Position numbers and translations under genes: made by a program. The notes beneath the pieces were generated by a model. The model was not told the DNA's origin. It searched no databases and saw only the letters and a list, made by a program, of their open reading frames with translations. Positions 36,761 to 49,860 of a DNA stretch of 64,000 nt are shown piece by piece (positions within the stretch are counted from its first letter, which is position 1; each line of letters opens with the position of its first letter). Location of the stretch: positions 12,844,581-12,908,580 of the forward strand of contig JACDOX010000004.1 in assembly GCA_014549065.1 (NCBI GenBank), read 5' to 3'. The DNA comes from Cardinalis cardinalis. Its lineage: Eukaryota; Chordata; Aves; Passeriformes; Cardinalidae.

Positions 36761-36826
36761 CAGTNCTCTGTTATTAAGTTGCTTATATTGTGGCAGTACT
36801 CTGTTACAAAATTGCTTACATTGTGG
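36761..36826 (+). repeat. 33-bp tandem duplication, two copies
   Basis: Copies at 36761-36793 and 36794-36826 begin CAGTNCTCTG / CAGTACTCTG and end GCTTATATTGTGG / GCTTACATTGTGG. They are exactly adjacent with no spacer, and only a few positions in the middle differ. It looks like a fairly recent local duplication in noncoding DNA. Confidence 0.88.
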
Positions 36827-37869
36827 CATAGTGACTAAAATCCCTGATGTTGTGTAGCATGATTTTCCTAAAGCAAGCAGTAATTCTTGAGATGGAATTG
36901 TGTGAGTGTGCATCATGACATAGCATGATTTATCTAGCAAACCATTTCTCAAGACCATAAAAAACAACCCCCAAAATATTAATAGAAATATTTTANTACC
37001 TGACTGGTTTATTCTGTACATGTGGGAAATCCCACTGGATTTTCTGCCAAGTCATCTCTACACCCATTGTACCAGTGTGCACTTGTTGTGCCAGTGGTTG
37101 GTTATCCTGTTGGATCCAAACATGAATTCCTTGGGAGCTCCTAGATGTTCAAAACCNATAAAGCATTTGCAAACATTTCTGCATGATTGGGCCAAAATGG
37201 GTATTTGACCATGCAGATATGGCTTTGTTTTCCTGTGATTTGGTTCGCAGATGCCACTGCAATGAATTCACAATTCTACACTGATCAACAATAGCAATAC
37301 AAAAATGTTTTCAATATACTTTAATGTTGCCATGCATACACCATTGGGCAGGAACTACTTAGACCAATTTAGTGGAAAAGATTTAATTTATATTGCTATT
37401 TTAAAATATTATCTGAATGTTACTATTTTGGAACAGAAGGAACATTATATCACCATTAGTTGAGAGACTTTAATGTAAATTCAGCTAAAATGTGTCTCAT
37501 CTTTAAAGAATCAGCAGTGCCTTCTTTACTTTTACAGAAATTCATTGTAAAGAAAAATATTTCTTCTTATGCTTCTTTGATTTTGATGTCCTATGTTGTA
37601 GTACGCTTCAGAATAAACAACAGGACTTTCTCCTTGCTTGCTAAAAGCTGATTTAAGGAGATTATTCTGAATTCCCTACACATGGAAATGAAAAGATTCT
37701 TCTTTCCACCTTGAGAGACATTTAATTGCTGAAGTGTGTCTCCTGTGTTTTTGTAAGTGGTGCTTAATGATTATTTATTATTACATTTGCACACATAAGC
37801 ATGCATATTTATTGCACTTTTTTAGACCTTATTAGCTCTGTTTAAGCAATTAAAAAAACAGAGAGTAAT
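36827..37869. other. AT-rich noncoding sequence, no gene seen
   Basis: Unique sequence with no exon, RNA gene or transposon recognised. Short frames of about 60 codons are at chance level. Confidence 0.5.
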
Positions 37870-37956
37870 TTAAAAAACAGCAGCAACAAAAAAAAAAACA
37901 GGTCAAACAAGCAAAAAACAAANCAAACCAAACCAGCCCAACCCAAAACTAAAAAA
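37870..37956 (+). repeat. A/C-rich low-complexity tract, (CAAA)n-like
   Basis: The + strand is almost only A and C with a few G: A-runs of 6 to 12 pass into CAAAC and CCAAAC units. It is the compositional mirror of the G/T tract at 22830-23015. Confidence 0.85.
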
Positions 37957-40059
37957 GAGACTATTCATGCTGATATAATTGAGATTTAATAATGAAGATG
38001 CTTTTGCATCTCCACCAAGAAATTTAAATTTATAGTTTTACATGTCTATCAGATATTTTAGACTAATACTCAGGACAGGTAAAATGAANGTATTTCTTTG
38101 AGAAAGGTATCTAATCTGTGTTATCATTTTTTAAAATGCACAGTGTCCAGAAAACCAGAATTTTAGAAAAATAATAATCCCTAACCATGAAGTAAACATA
38201 AATGAGGTTCAGATATGCAACATAGAGAAGTCTGAGAGTTATCATTCCAGAGCACAGAAATTCCTACTGTATAAAGGTACCTTTTTTGCAATATTACTAC
38301 TTATTAAATTCTACCCTTAAGTCACAAATTCATCTTCTGCCAGTAAGCTAGAAATAGCAGCACAGTTGCCTGGGAGTGAACAAATTTTATTTGGATGCAG
38401 TTTTATTTCTCTAGTGCATTTTTAAGCTAACTTTTTGTTTTTATAGACGAAGGGAGTGAGGAGAAGACTAAGACNAGAATTCCTCAAAACAAGTGTTTCG
38501 TTCAGAAGTGCACTGCCTGTGAGGGCCTTGCATAAAGAAATCATTCACACATGCCCTGGTAGGCTGGAGTTCATTGAAGTGACACTGGGCTGCCCATAGC
38601 AGTTCTAGCCCACAGGCAAAACATTCTTCTGGCAAAATACTATCAAATTCCCACTGACTCTGTTCACTTAAAGAGCAATTCATAAGTGCCTTGCTTTTTT
38701 AAAAAAGGAGAGTAGCTCTATGTTCTTGATACTCTGCGATGCCCAGCCCTGGATAGCAAAATGTATTTCCTCTCACAATACTCTGCATGAAGAGATCTCA
38801 CTGCNCCAAAAATAAGCTGTCCTCCATGGATATGGCATCTAAGGGGTAGAAAAGCACATTACAACAAAATGTATTCCTTTGTTCTACATTTTTTATTGTT
38901 ATTCNCCTGGCTGAGTGCTCTTAAGTGGGAGAAGAAGAATTAAATGTTCCCTCTGTTTGTTTTTATCTCTTTTTTATTTATAGTTGCCATGTGTGGAGCC
39001 CAGACCCTCATTTTTGTATGAGAACGTCTCCAGAACATGAGATAAAACATTCAAGAACATCATTTGAATTACAAAACTGGCAAATATGGGATTTATTTAA
39101 AAACCTATGATATGTAAAGAGCAACAANTCTGTCTCTCATGTTCACATGTGTAAGCAAAGGTTAATCTTATTTCTCTTTAAGTAATCTTTTAAGGCAACA
39201 AATTCCAGTGATTTGTGCNCAACAGTCCTCGTTGAATAAGTAATTAGGACATTCCTTACTTTAATATACCAATGTCAAAGTATAGGGATCTTTATTGTTT
39301 TAAATGTGAGAGAAAGTTGGTACCGGTTTGGGTTTGGTCNGGATTGTTTTGTTAGTTTGCAGTAATTTATAGTGGTAATTTATTATTGGTTTGTTCCTGA
39401 GCAGTGACTAATCTGTATCATATATCTGTAACAAGTTCTGCACACTAAATTACTTTTTCAGGTGGTACCAATATTAGGGTACATCTTAACTCTGGAAACA
39501 GTGGAGGGTATTTGAAGTTGCTGAAGTTTTGTACCTTGTAATTCATTAGAAAGTTTCATGAGGGATTGTGCTTGGGCCACAAGATAAATAGGATATGAAT
39601 TAAAAGCTGGTATTTACACTGGTCATTTTCCCACCCTGTCAGTGCAGCATTACATTGAGTGTGAATTTCCTATCACTTCTCCTAGTCTGTACACTGTCAT
39701 CTTCTCCACGCCTGTTCCACAGATGATTAAATTCTCACCTGTTGTCCTCCAGCTTTTTCCTTATCTCTTCATTGCTGTTGTCCTGAGCCATTTTNTTATC
39801 ATTATTCTTTCTCTGTGCTTCATTAACTCTTCTTCTCCTTAGAGCACCCTCTTCCAAATTCCCAACATAGCCTCAGCTCCACTGCTACTTCCTTTGTTCC
39901 TTGTCTGCTACCTGTTGATTTAGAAGTCTCATGTCAGATATTTTTTAGAATTTTATTTTATAAAAATTAAGTTAATTGTTTAAAAAAGTAAANAAGTATA
40001 AAGCATTCACTCTCAATGATATGCTTGATACCAGTTGGGAGCCCCATTGTATTTGTAAA
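37957..40059. other. Noncoding sequence, no gene seen
   Basis: Unique AT-rich sequence. The part at 38.47-38.68 kb is more balanced in composition and open for 71 codons on the minus strand, without any recognised motif. The + strand between 39.64 and 39.92 kb is pyrimidine-rich. Confidence 0.45.
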
Positions 40060-40620
40060 TCATACTGCTCTCTGCAGCCTGGCACTGACGTGGCATCTTG
40101 CCCTCCTGGTGCTCATGGCTCCCACTGACACTCTCTGTAGAACTCTGGCCATTTCCATGGTCAGATCTACTTCCCACCCATGTTCCTTGGCTAGGAGGAT
40201 GACTTCATGTAGAGAGCTGGGCTGGTCTCTGAGACTCCTGTGGGNGTCACTGCCCAGGCATGCTCAGCATCTTTATCCCAGGCCTCACTGCTGGCCACAG
40301 GAGCGGGCAGTGCCAGGATCAAGTGTTGTCCAGCTGTCCAGCAGCGGATATCCGGAGTGCCACTGCCCTTAGTGCAGCATGAGCCCTCTCTGAGCAGCAG
40401 GATTGCCTCCTGGCAGGGGCAATGGGAAAGGCTTCAGGTTGCAGGGCTGGCAAGCTGGGAACACTTTTGACTTGGCAGCGTTGCCACCAAGGGGACAGTT
40501 GGTCCTGGGGAAGTGGGCACAAATGCCATGCTGCACTCCTCAGAGTTCACTGGCAATGCTCTTCATAGCTCTTGGGGCCAGAGATGGGCTGAGGATAAAA
40601 GCTGTGGTGCCAAATTCTCT
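40060..40620. other. GC-richer patch, function unknown
   Basis: This is the longest GC-elevated patch in the window. Overlapping open frames of 67 to 127 codons exist on both strands, two of them on + (40016-40372 and 40403-40786). Translations are rich in Ser, Leu, Ala and Cys but show no domain, signal peptide or motif I know. CpG is present but not dense enough for a CpG island. An old unrecognised mobile element, a regulatory patch, or less likely an unrecognised exon would each fit. Confidence 0.35.
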
Positions 40621-43600
40621 TTTCCCACTCCATTTGCTTGCTGCATCTGTTTGCTCTGTAATTCCTCATTTGATTGACTTCATTGGATTCAAATTTCATT
40701 TGATGCCATCTAATATTGCATATTTTGAAAAAGGAGAACCAGNTACTCTTTTCTGTGGTGTAGCTCCTTTGTGGAAGGGTCCATGATGAAGTCAGGCTGA
40801 TTGAGTTCTGAGCAGTGTGTAATTGCCATTGAAGTTTCTATACTTACCAGAGCTATTAACTCTTAATAAGTTTCACACCATCCAAGTTCCTGAGGGTCAC
40901 TGATAGACTTTTACAAATCACAGAAATAGATTATTTTGTTGATACAGTGCAAACTTTAGCTTTTTCAGTAAGTTTTTCTTCACTACTCTAAGAGGCTTAC
41001 AAGTCACTACTACTTTGCAGTACCCATTTTCTTGTGAGGTACTGATTTTAGTGTGCTTAGCCAGCCACACACTGAAATTTTCCATGTAGATATATGGGAA
41101 ATNTAGCAGGTTATATTTATAACAGTTTATTTGCTTACTCATTTCTCCTTGAAACAGAAAAACCCTTATGAGCAATACAAGCAATCTCAAAGAGACATCT
41201 GATACTTATCTAAATAGCTGTCTGTTGCTCTTTTACCAACCCGTATCTCTGATAACAGGGATTTCATAAGGGCATTCCATGGGAGCTATAGCTGGAAATT
41301 ATTCATAAAAGCATATTGAGTGCCACCTAGCTAGGACCAACATCACAGGTTGCCCTTTTCCATTGTCTAANTGGTAATTCCTCATTATTCATTTCAGGAG
41401 GAATGGTGTCCTGTCTTACAATGTAGAAAAAATAAGATCAGTAAGTAAAGCCAAAGTATTCCATAAAAGTGATGTGATTAATGCTCACTGGAACTGCTGA
41501 TGGAAGTNAAGCCTTACTCAATTTTCCTGTGGAGACACAGTGAACCAGTGTCTTCAGCAATAATTTTTAAGCAGGGAGCTTTCTGCTTATCTCAGCTGTC
41601 TCGTATAGTCATTCAGAATGCACATTAAATAGTTGGAAAGAGGTTATAATGTGGGTGGATTTTCCCTAAGTCACTGAGGCTTCTTTCACTGAAAACAGGT
41701 TGTGGTGAAGCTCTTTCCCTTTCTCCCATCTGAGATTATTTAAGCTTCTCCAACTTTATTTTTGTTTTATATAACTAATGCCAGATAATGTGACACCTCC
41801 TTAATTGAGTGCAAGTAGTTCTGTGTTCCTCATGCTTTTTATTGGTTTTGGCCAACCACCAGCCACAGACAGTTGCTGTATCTATGGCAAATATCAGCTC
41901 AGATAGTTGACAAGACTCACAGCATTTCATGAAGTTGTTATTGCAAGTTAACTTCTTGGTTCCTTTAACTTGAGCATTTTTTTCTGTGAAAAATCATAAA
42001 GGAACACTGAACAGCTCTTCTTTTTTACTTGTCATTATTTTAAACACCTACCACATGAGAAGANAGTNAGGCTGAAAACATTTTTTAATGTAGGAAATTT
42101 AGTTACAGAAGGCAATATAAGCTCCTGTTCACTAATAGGCTTTGCAGTTTGTGTTGCTTCCTACTGGGGCAGTTAANATGCTGAAGATGGTTGGTGACAA
42201 AATTGAGCACTTGCACAGGGCAGCCTTTCACCCCAGTACTGCATGCTGAGCTCTCCTGCAGTCTTGGCTCAACATCCTGCTTGATGGCTTCTACCTCTTT
42301 GTCTTGCTAGTTGTGATTTCTCCAAACTATTGACTAAACCCATAAGCCTAAATGGCTAGTTCCTCTTGCTCAGCTTTTTATTTGCTTTATTGGAAGTCAC
42401 AAATGTAGGTGAAGCTTTTGCATATGGAATTCTGAAAACCAATGCTGAAATTTTCTTACAATCAAAAATAAGTCATCTCCAATCTGCTATGTGCTGAGAA
42501 GAAAAGAAGCAGACACATGTAGGATGAAAACACAGTATATGTCCGGCAAACTTTTGAAAATAATATAACCAGTTTTTGCATAGGCTTTCATCATTTTGTA
42601 AAAATATGGTTATTTGCAAGCAGGCTTCTATGTGCTGTAAAGTAATGTAGAGTGTATGAGCAAGTAGTGATGCCCTTTTTATTTGTACCCCTTCTAGACC
42701 TTCTCTTCTCTATAACACAAGGTCTGTCACCGAGTCTTTTAAGGCTCAGTCCTATATATTATAAGCAGCTGGAAAATTTCACACACCCACTGAAGGTTCC
42801 AATGAACACAAAATACCTCAGAACAGATGCCAATAAGAGGTATTTTTAGCAGCTCATGTCACAGTTGCTGTTTTCCTCCTCCATGACAGCTAATGAGCTT
42901 TGAAAGACTTTGGAGAAATTGTGCATCCTGCAGAAAAAGCCTAAGAATGCCTCTCCCTTCTTTAATATGGGCAGGAAACATTTGCTTGGGGTCTATCTGA
43001 AGCTTTATAATAAACCNCTACAGACTCTATGCTGCTTATATGGATAGCATTGCAGACCTCTATTTCATACATTAATTTCTGTGCATGACAGTTCATTGTT
43101 TGTTTGCTCTGTAATATTGGCTGCTAGAGGTAGTATTATTATAAACAGACCTTGACTGAGTGANCAGTTTTTATTAGTAGTTAATCTAAATTTCTCACGT
43201 TTTCTTGGCTTTGGACAATGTAAGAAAATCCATTCCGTACATTTTCGACTTAAGTTGAAGTTGTTTATAATTACAATAGAAAAAAAATCTAAAAATGTTG
43301 CTGAGTGGAAGAAAGTCATCCTTATGTTCGGGTTTCTTATTCTTTCTCCCCTACCTTGCAGTATTATATTTCACAGAATGTAGCATGTTCCATTCCCAGG
43401 AGAAAGCCAGACTGATATCTAATGTGTAACCAGCTGGGTGTTTGCCCTTCATTATTCATACTGACAAGACATGAAAGGAAGAAATAGAAAANGAAGAAAA
43501 TCCAAGGTTGTTGGAGTAGTTGTTCCTTTTTGTCTTAAAAAATGCCAGTTCACAAATTCAAGTGACTTAGGAAAAAAGCTGCNGCATACTCTCTCAATTT

Positions 43601-43917
43601 ATTTGCTGTTTTTTATAGTATATGTTGACAGAAATTAATGACTGACACGTTGAGATGTGTGNCAATTAGCCCACTTTTCTGTAGAAATAGATTTAGTTTT
43701 CTTGTGATTCCTGAGGAACAGTCACTGGGTGTACAATGACAGCAAGCACTGCATGGGCCTCCTTTCACTAGTCCGGACTGAAAGTTGTTTTACCGTTTAG
43801 CGGAGTATAGAAACCTGTGTAAACTCAGAGAACAGTATCTCACAAGATCTCAGAAGATGAGCAGAACTGAGTCAGAGAACTAAATCTCAAATGGCTGGGT
43901 GATGACCCCCTTTATAC
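40621..43917. other. Noncoding sequence, no gene seen
   Basis: Over 3 kb of unique AT-rich DNA with no recognised repeat, exon or RNA gene. It ends at the start of a CR1 copy. Confidence 0.5.
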
Positions 43918-44306
43918 AAGGCTGAGAGAACTGGCATTGTTCAGCCTGGAGAAGAGAAGGCTTCNGGGTGATCTANTTGCAGACTTCCAGTAGCTCAAAG
44001 GAGCCAAGATGGAGAGTCTATTTGTATACAAGGGTGTGTAGTGACAGGACTGAAAACTGAAAGACAGTGGGCTTGGTTTGGATATTAGAAATTCTTTATT
44101 ACNAGGGTGGTGAGGCGCTGGAACAGGTTGCCCAGAGAAATTGTGGATGCCCCATCCCTGGAAGTGTTCAAGGTCAGGTTGGATGGGGCTCTGAGCAACC
44201 TGGTCTAGTGGAAGGTGTCCTGCCTGCCCATGGGGAGGAGTGGGTTGGAACTAAATGATCTTTAAAGGCCCTTATAACCCAGGCCATTCTATGATTCCAT
44301 GATTTT
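43918..44306 (+). mobile_element. CR1 LINE 3' end, longest and best-preserved copy
   Basis: The copy begins with 'gctgagagaactggcattgt', 'tcagcctggagaagagaagg' and 'gatctanttgcagacttcc', which code for the C-terminal end of CR1 ORF2. It continues through 'gaggcgctggaacaggttgc', 'ccatccctggaagtgttcaa', 'gttggatggggctctgagca' and 'gaactaaatgatctttaaag', and ends in the classic tail 'ccattctatgattccatgat' (44284-44303). It is 5'-truncated and noncoding. Its fuller match to the bird consensus suggests it is younger than the fragments at 7385 and 52668. Confidence 0.96.
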
Positions 44307-47300
44307 ATAGCTTTTTATTACACCTGTGCAGGGGGATCCTGTAGGACCAGAAGGCTGCATCCTGGAGGAGGACTGCCCACCATCTGGCAAGGGATTTTCA
44401 ACACACAGTTTATTCTTTCCAAATGGCTTAGATACAATATGTATTTCCTGANAAGCATTCTTTAGTAAAAGAAATAGGTAAATCTATATCAAACATTTTT
44501 TTTCCTCTTCAAGTCTAGTATTCAAGTTGTTGCTGAGAACATGTCACTAGGATCTTTGGCTCTGAGTTTATGGNCAGGAAACAAGCTGAGCAGCCTGGGG
44601 ATTCCCTGCTTCAGTTACATTTCTGCNTACTGTTCATTCTCAGACATTACTTTATCGTGACTGCAAAACCTTATTTACTCATATCTAGAAACTTTATTTC
44701 CATGTTGGTAAATGTGTCGCTAGAAGCACCAGGCTCGTCTGCCTGCTCAGGTTTTGAATATGTAGCCAAAACTGAGATTTTGCTTTCTTTAGCACCTGAA
44801 AGGAATTTATTTTGTTGTTGACTGTCACACCNCATTGCCATTTGGCCATTGCTGTGNAACACCAGCATGTGATGTCTTCAGTTATTTCTCTCTTTGTCCA
44901 GGACCATGTCATCAGTGCCAATCTGCTCTTTTTTTGCTCTTTTTTCTGTCTCTTGCCTAGTATCTTTATTGTTGCTTCATTTTTAAAATCTTCTTTGTTG
45001 TTCTGTTGCTTTTTAAAATGTTTTCTGCTCTTGACCACCTGTGAAGTTCAGCAGTTAGGCTCTTTATTCCATATCATTTATAATTATAAGAGGAGACCTG
45101 AATTCTTACAGCAAATTACNGGTGAAATATACCAAACCATAGACAGTCTTGCTAGAATTTATGAGAAAATTTTAGAAAACTTTTCTTTTAAATATTTCCA
45201 TGTGTTCATTTTCAATGCAACTATCTTCTTGTTCAGTGTCAGGAATATTAGCTATTATGGTTAACTATTATGAATGGCTAACCACTGCATTACCTGCCAT
45301 ACCTTGAGATTTTTAGTAAACCCTGGAAATGACTTTTGTGTCTACATCAGCCTATTCCATTGACCTTCTGTCAAGATCTTGACTTTTTTGCAGTCCTTCA
45401 GCTGCCAAATGTTGGCTATGAAGTNATTAGTTTTCTGATAAATCCACTGTTGGCCTTGGTAATGAAGATAAATTCACTGGATTTCAATCTCTAAAGAGTA
45501 GCATTTGAATANGGATACAGATTCTGGTGAATTTTGCTTAGATCCAAACTAATTTAACCATTCTGTAGCATTACTACTTATTAAAAGAAAAGGTAAACTT
45601 TATAAAGAGAGACATTGATCACAATGAAAAAAGGGAAAAAATACTAATTACTGTTCCCTTCTTCAAAAGTGCTTTCCTTTGAATAAATGCAGTTATGTCA
45701 AATTGTGAATAAAGAACTCTTTGACTGTTTCTTATCATATGTAGGTAATTCTTCTTTCTAAGGGGAAAAATTGTTAATTTTCTGAAACTACTGGCAAATG
45801 TGAAAGTTTAATTAAAATAATTTTGGCACTGTTGATGCACATGTTCCTCAATGCACATCCCTATGTCAGCAAGTGAGATAGAAGATGCCTGCATCCCTCC
45901 AGCATCACATTTTAACCACCATTTTACAAAAGCCAAACCAAACCAGCAGAACGAAGCTAGGCTTGTTTCCATGACCAAACTGTGTGAAAAGAATATCACC
46001 CCTTTTTATTTATGTAAGTTTATATAAGATTTCCCATCTGAACAAGTTTTTGAAATGCAGAGTATGCATTTAAATATAGCAGGGCTTCAGANTTTTAGCT
46101 TTTTTCTCTCTGCAGCAGCAGCTGGGTATCTTCCCTTTATATTCCTGGGCAAATGTGGGGTGAAATTGTTGCATGTAAAGATTTTTAGGTTTTATAAGGT
46201 GTTTTTAAAGCCTGCACCAAGGCTACTTATGCTTCTATGAACTAAGCCTGAGATTTATCTTCCNTACTAGCAGGAGACTTAAATATTCTCAGGAAGAAGA
46301 TTAAAAACTGCATATTNTAAATGTAGTGCCTTAGAGCTGTTGTCCTTTAAAAATAAGAANCAGTGGTGGCTTTAAGTATGGAGAAGTAATGTGTTTAAGC
46401 ACGGAGAAAAATTACTTTCCTGAGTTAGCTTTCAAAATAACTTTATGAAGTGTAAGGAGATGCAAAAAATGTCAGGATATTAGAATTCTACAGGAAAATA
46501 AAAGTACACTCATAAATATTTCAATAGGAATAATAGATTAAAAATATGTAGGAAGNTAAAAGTCTTTTTTATATTCAGTGGAAATGCAGCAGCGTATGTT
46601 TGTAAAGAAGACTCCAGTACCTTCTATCTGTTTCCTAGTGTGGTTGTATTTTATGTTCTTTCACTAGGAGCTGAAAACTGTTCTCTGTCATTAGCAACTT
46701 GTAAAATAAGTAACAGATGCTTTCACTGTGTGTGGCTGAAAGAGCTTGGGTTGTTGCACTTAGTATCCCTCTAGCCAAAATAGCTGTTTCACCAAGCACT
46801 GACTGATCTGGAGAGAATCAAGGTAGATTCTATAGTAAAAACATCTGAATGGTGTTTTAAAGATAGAGAGAAAATATGCATTTCTGTATCGTCAGTGCAG
46901 TTTGAAGAAACTGGAGAAGTCATGGGATTTGAAATAGCAAATAATGAGGTGAGGTTGGTCACTTGGCAGTGGGGTTCAGAATAATCTTTTTTTTTTTCCT
47001 AAAGAAAACAAAAACATTCAAAATGAAAATATGAAATAAAATATTCACAACCCATGTACACTGTACAAATAAGTAATTCAATCCAGAAAGAANGATTTTA
47101 ATGCAATAAAGTCTTCCAAAATTCTTCACACAAATTTTCTTTTTGGGATAAAAACCAGTTGGAAAGTTATCTTTTATGTGATTTAATATAAGCAAAAATT
47201 TTTTATTATGACCCATTGAACTTAAAATACATAATATCTGTAGCAAGAATTATATGCCTTTTCTCTAAATTCTGGTTTTATTTCTGATTTTATTTCATTA

Positions 47301-47377
47301 TTTGGAAACTAAACTTTAGTCAAATGAAAAATATCTTACTATTTAAAAGCTAGATTATTCACAGAATATTTATTGGG
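44307..47377. other. Noncoding sequence, no gene seen
   Basis: Unique AT-rich sequence. A + frame of 150 codons at 44812-45264 overlaps a minus frame of 114 codons (44694-45038). Neither has a recognised domain, and both are interrupted by N positions and lack splice or promoter support. They are treated as chance. Confidence 0.45.
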
Positions 47378-47468
47378 TTTTTTTTTTTTTTTTTTACATG
47401 AAAAAATTGGTTAATTAGACCAAAAAAAAATTTTTGCAGTGAATGAAGAAAAAAAAAAAAAAAAAAAA
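47378..47468. repeat. Poly-T / poly-A inverted pair
   Basis: A run of 18 T (47378-47395) and a run of 20 A (47449-47468) are separated by 53 bases. The spacer also contains AAAAAAAAATTTTT (47422-47435). The two runs are complementary and could form a long AT stem. Neither run sits at the end of a recognisable retroposed gene copy. Confidence 0.9.
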
Positions 47469-49429
47469 GATATAAAAAGGCAGTGTGAGCAAACTTCTTT
47501 CCAAGCCTTAGCAATATCAGTGGATTAATTGTGACAAGATCCATGCTAAATAAGCATGGTTCCTTTTTTCGGAATTGGTAAATGAATGCAGAAAGGCAAA
47601 ATGTCCACTCTTTAAAAGCAGTCACTGATAGCCCCTGCTTGATTTACAGCAGGTTAGACTTGATTCTGAGAAATGGGGGCAGCCACAATTCCCACTGAAG
47701 TGCTGCCAAGCCCAGGACTGATTATTACAGCAATAAATCAAGGTAGGCTGTTTGCAACTGTTGGAACACATCTCAGTAGGATTGTAGCATCCTGTGTAAG
47801 TAATAACGGGAGAGGTACTGACACAACAGAAAGGAGTGTTTGAGGTGAGTTACTGAACCCCTGGGTGGTGACCTGCCCTGTTTTATGTTTGAATCCATGT
47901 GCTAAGGTGTTAGTGTTGCCTGGGTCATAGGATAAAGTATTCACAGATGCTCTAGTTCTTCTGTTCTTGCAACACTGCTGTATCATTTCAGCCACTCTGC
48001 TACGCTTTGGTTGTGCAGAGCAGATAAGCACTTTTTCTTTAAAGAATTATTAATAGGAACACTATCTGCCGGCTTCTTCTGAGCCCTCCCTCTTCTTTTT
48101 GTTGTGCCTGCCTGTCACAAGCATGGCTGTGATCCAAGAGCTGCTCTCATGTGGCTGATACGGCTTTGGAAGTTCATTTGCTGTAAAAAGGCAGAGAAGT
48201 GGAGTGGTTAGGTGAGCTTCCCTTCCTGTTGTTTTCTGACACCCAGAGTGGGCAGTGAGCAGCAGTGCCAGTCAGAACAGCTGGGAGGCAGTTTCCTTCT
48301 GCTCCTCGTAGGGNGGGATGCTTTGGAAGGGGACTCCTGCTGCCCCTGAACAGGCACATCTGGGAGCATTTGGCCAGACGCTGGAAGGGACAGTCTTTTC
48401 CAATAGGCTAATGGAGTTGTTTAAATTAGGTATTGTTCAGCACTGCAATGAGAGCTAAGATTTAGAAAGAAAGGGTAAAGGCCTTCATGTAAACTGCCCA
48501 AAACCTTATGTTTTTTGTGGATTGGACTTATTGAGGTTAAGTCCAAACCAGGAACAGAGTTGAAGAGCTGACCACATGATTCATGCTGGCAGGATTTGTC
48601 CTATAGTCATTGGGAGGAGAAGTGTTTGGGGAAAAGAAATGGCCACAAATAGAAATAGACTTCCCCCACTAAGAATATCTGTGTTATCCAGGTAGTGNAG
48701 GGCTGAAGGAAGGACCCAGGAAGAAAAGATTAATTTGAGAAACACTCAGAATAAAATAAGGAGACAGTTTCCTATATGTGACATTTCCTCCCTGCTATGA
48801 AATGCTGTGATACATGTGCACATACTTCAAAACTTCAGGTCCTCTACAGTCAGAGGCTAAAATCCAGTCCAATTAAACAATTGAAAACTCTCTAAAAGAA
48901 GATGAGATGGAAGTATATAATCTTTCAAATTTTGCAAATGGTCTGTGTTTCTTATCAGTCATATTCCTTCTAATGGGAAGCTAACCAAAATAAATGGAAG
49001 AAGAGAGGGGAAAAAAAAAAGCTAAATTTCACTGTAATTACAGATTTTATTAGCCAAGTTTCCAGACTATAAAAATATTGCCATCTTTAAAGTAAATATT
49101 TTAGTATTAACAGTGCTCAAAATCCAATAGATTGTAAACTGATTGAGAATTAACCATGCTATTATAAATTATCAGGGCCAGAATTCAAAACAAAACTAAT
49201 AACCTAAACAACATATAAATTTCTTAGTATNTTTTAGCTATTCCTAATGAAAAATTAACATATTTCATCTTAAGATATATTTCTTAAAATTGTGCTAATC
49301 ACATTAGGTATATCCATGATAGATTTACTTGGTAATGCTGTAATATTTTATAGCATTTTTGTAACCAAAGCATAATGCAAGACATCTTACTTTTAAAAAC
49401 AAGAAGTAAGCCAGGTCTACATCCTTCAT
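47469..49429. other. Noncoding sequence, no gene seen
   Basis: Unique sequence, GC-richer at about 48.05-48.42 kb, where frames of about 60 codons without motifs occur. No repeat family or exon was recognised. Confidence 0.45.
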
Positions 49430-49860
49430 GTTTTTTCAATAAACTAGTCAGAAGTCATTCAAATCAGCAATTTCATGTCTGCTCTGGCCTTTCACATGTA
49501 GCACTTGTAGCTTCTGATTCAAAGTCTGAGCCGAAAAAAGACATTTCCATCTGCAGAACCAGTAATTGTTCATTAAAATTATTTTTCTCATTTGCAGGAG
49601 TTGAACGAATAACCATTATAATTTGGCTGGTATTTCAGGAATTAATAGCAGCATTATTATATTAGATGTGTAAGATTTTTGGCTTGAGTGAGTCATTAGC
49701 TTGTTAGAGAGATTGTAAGTGAATTGATTACATTAATAAATTCTTAAACAGTCAATAGCCATACATGGCATGAGTTAAAAACTGGTAAATAATAAGCCTC
49801 AAGTTTTAAGTAATTTTCACTGGGCAGTGATTATCAAGGTGATGTAGAATAGTCCTTTAG
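49430..49860. promoter_or_regulatory. Candidate conserved noncoding element
   Basis: This segment is moderately AT-rich but non-repetitive, with TAAT and ATTA words, TGAGTCATTAGC (AP-1-like TGAGTCA at 49690-49696) and a strong acceptor-like tract ending in CAG at 49597. A + frame is open for 96 codons across 49375-49665, straight through the acceptor, without a recognised product. A distal regulatory element is my preferred reading. A short unrecognised exon starting at 49598 is a weaker alternative. Confidence 0.22.

Noticed and set aside
44812..45264. 150-codon + frame with hydrophobic stretches
   Set aside because: The hydrophobicity reflects T-rich DNA. A long frame on the opposite strand overlaps it and no family is recognised.
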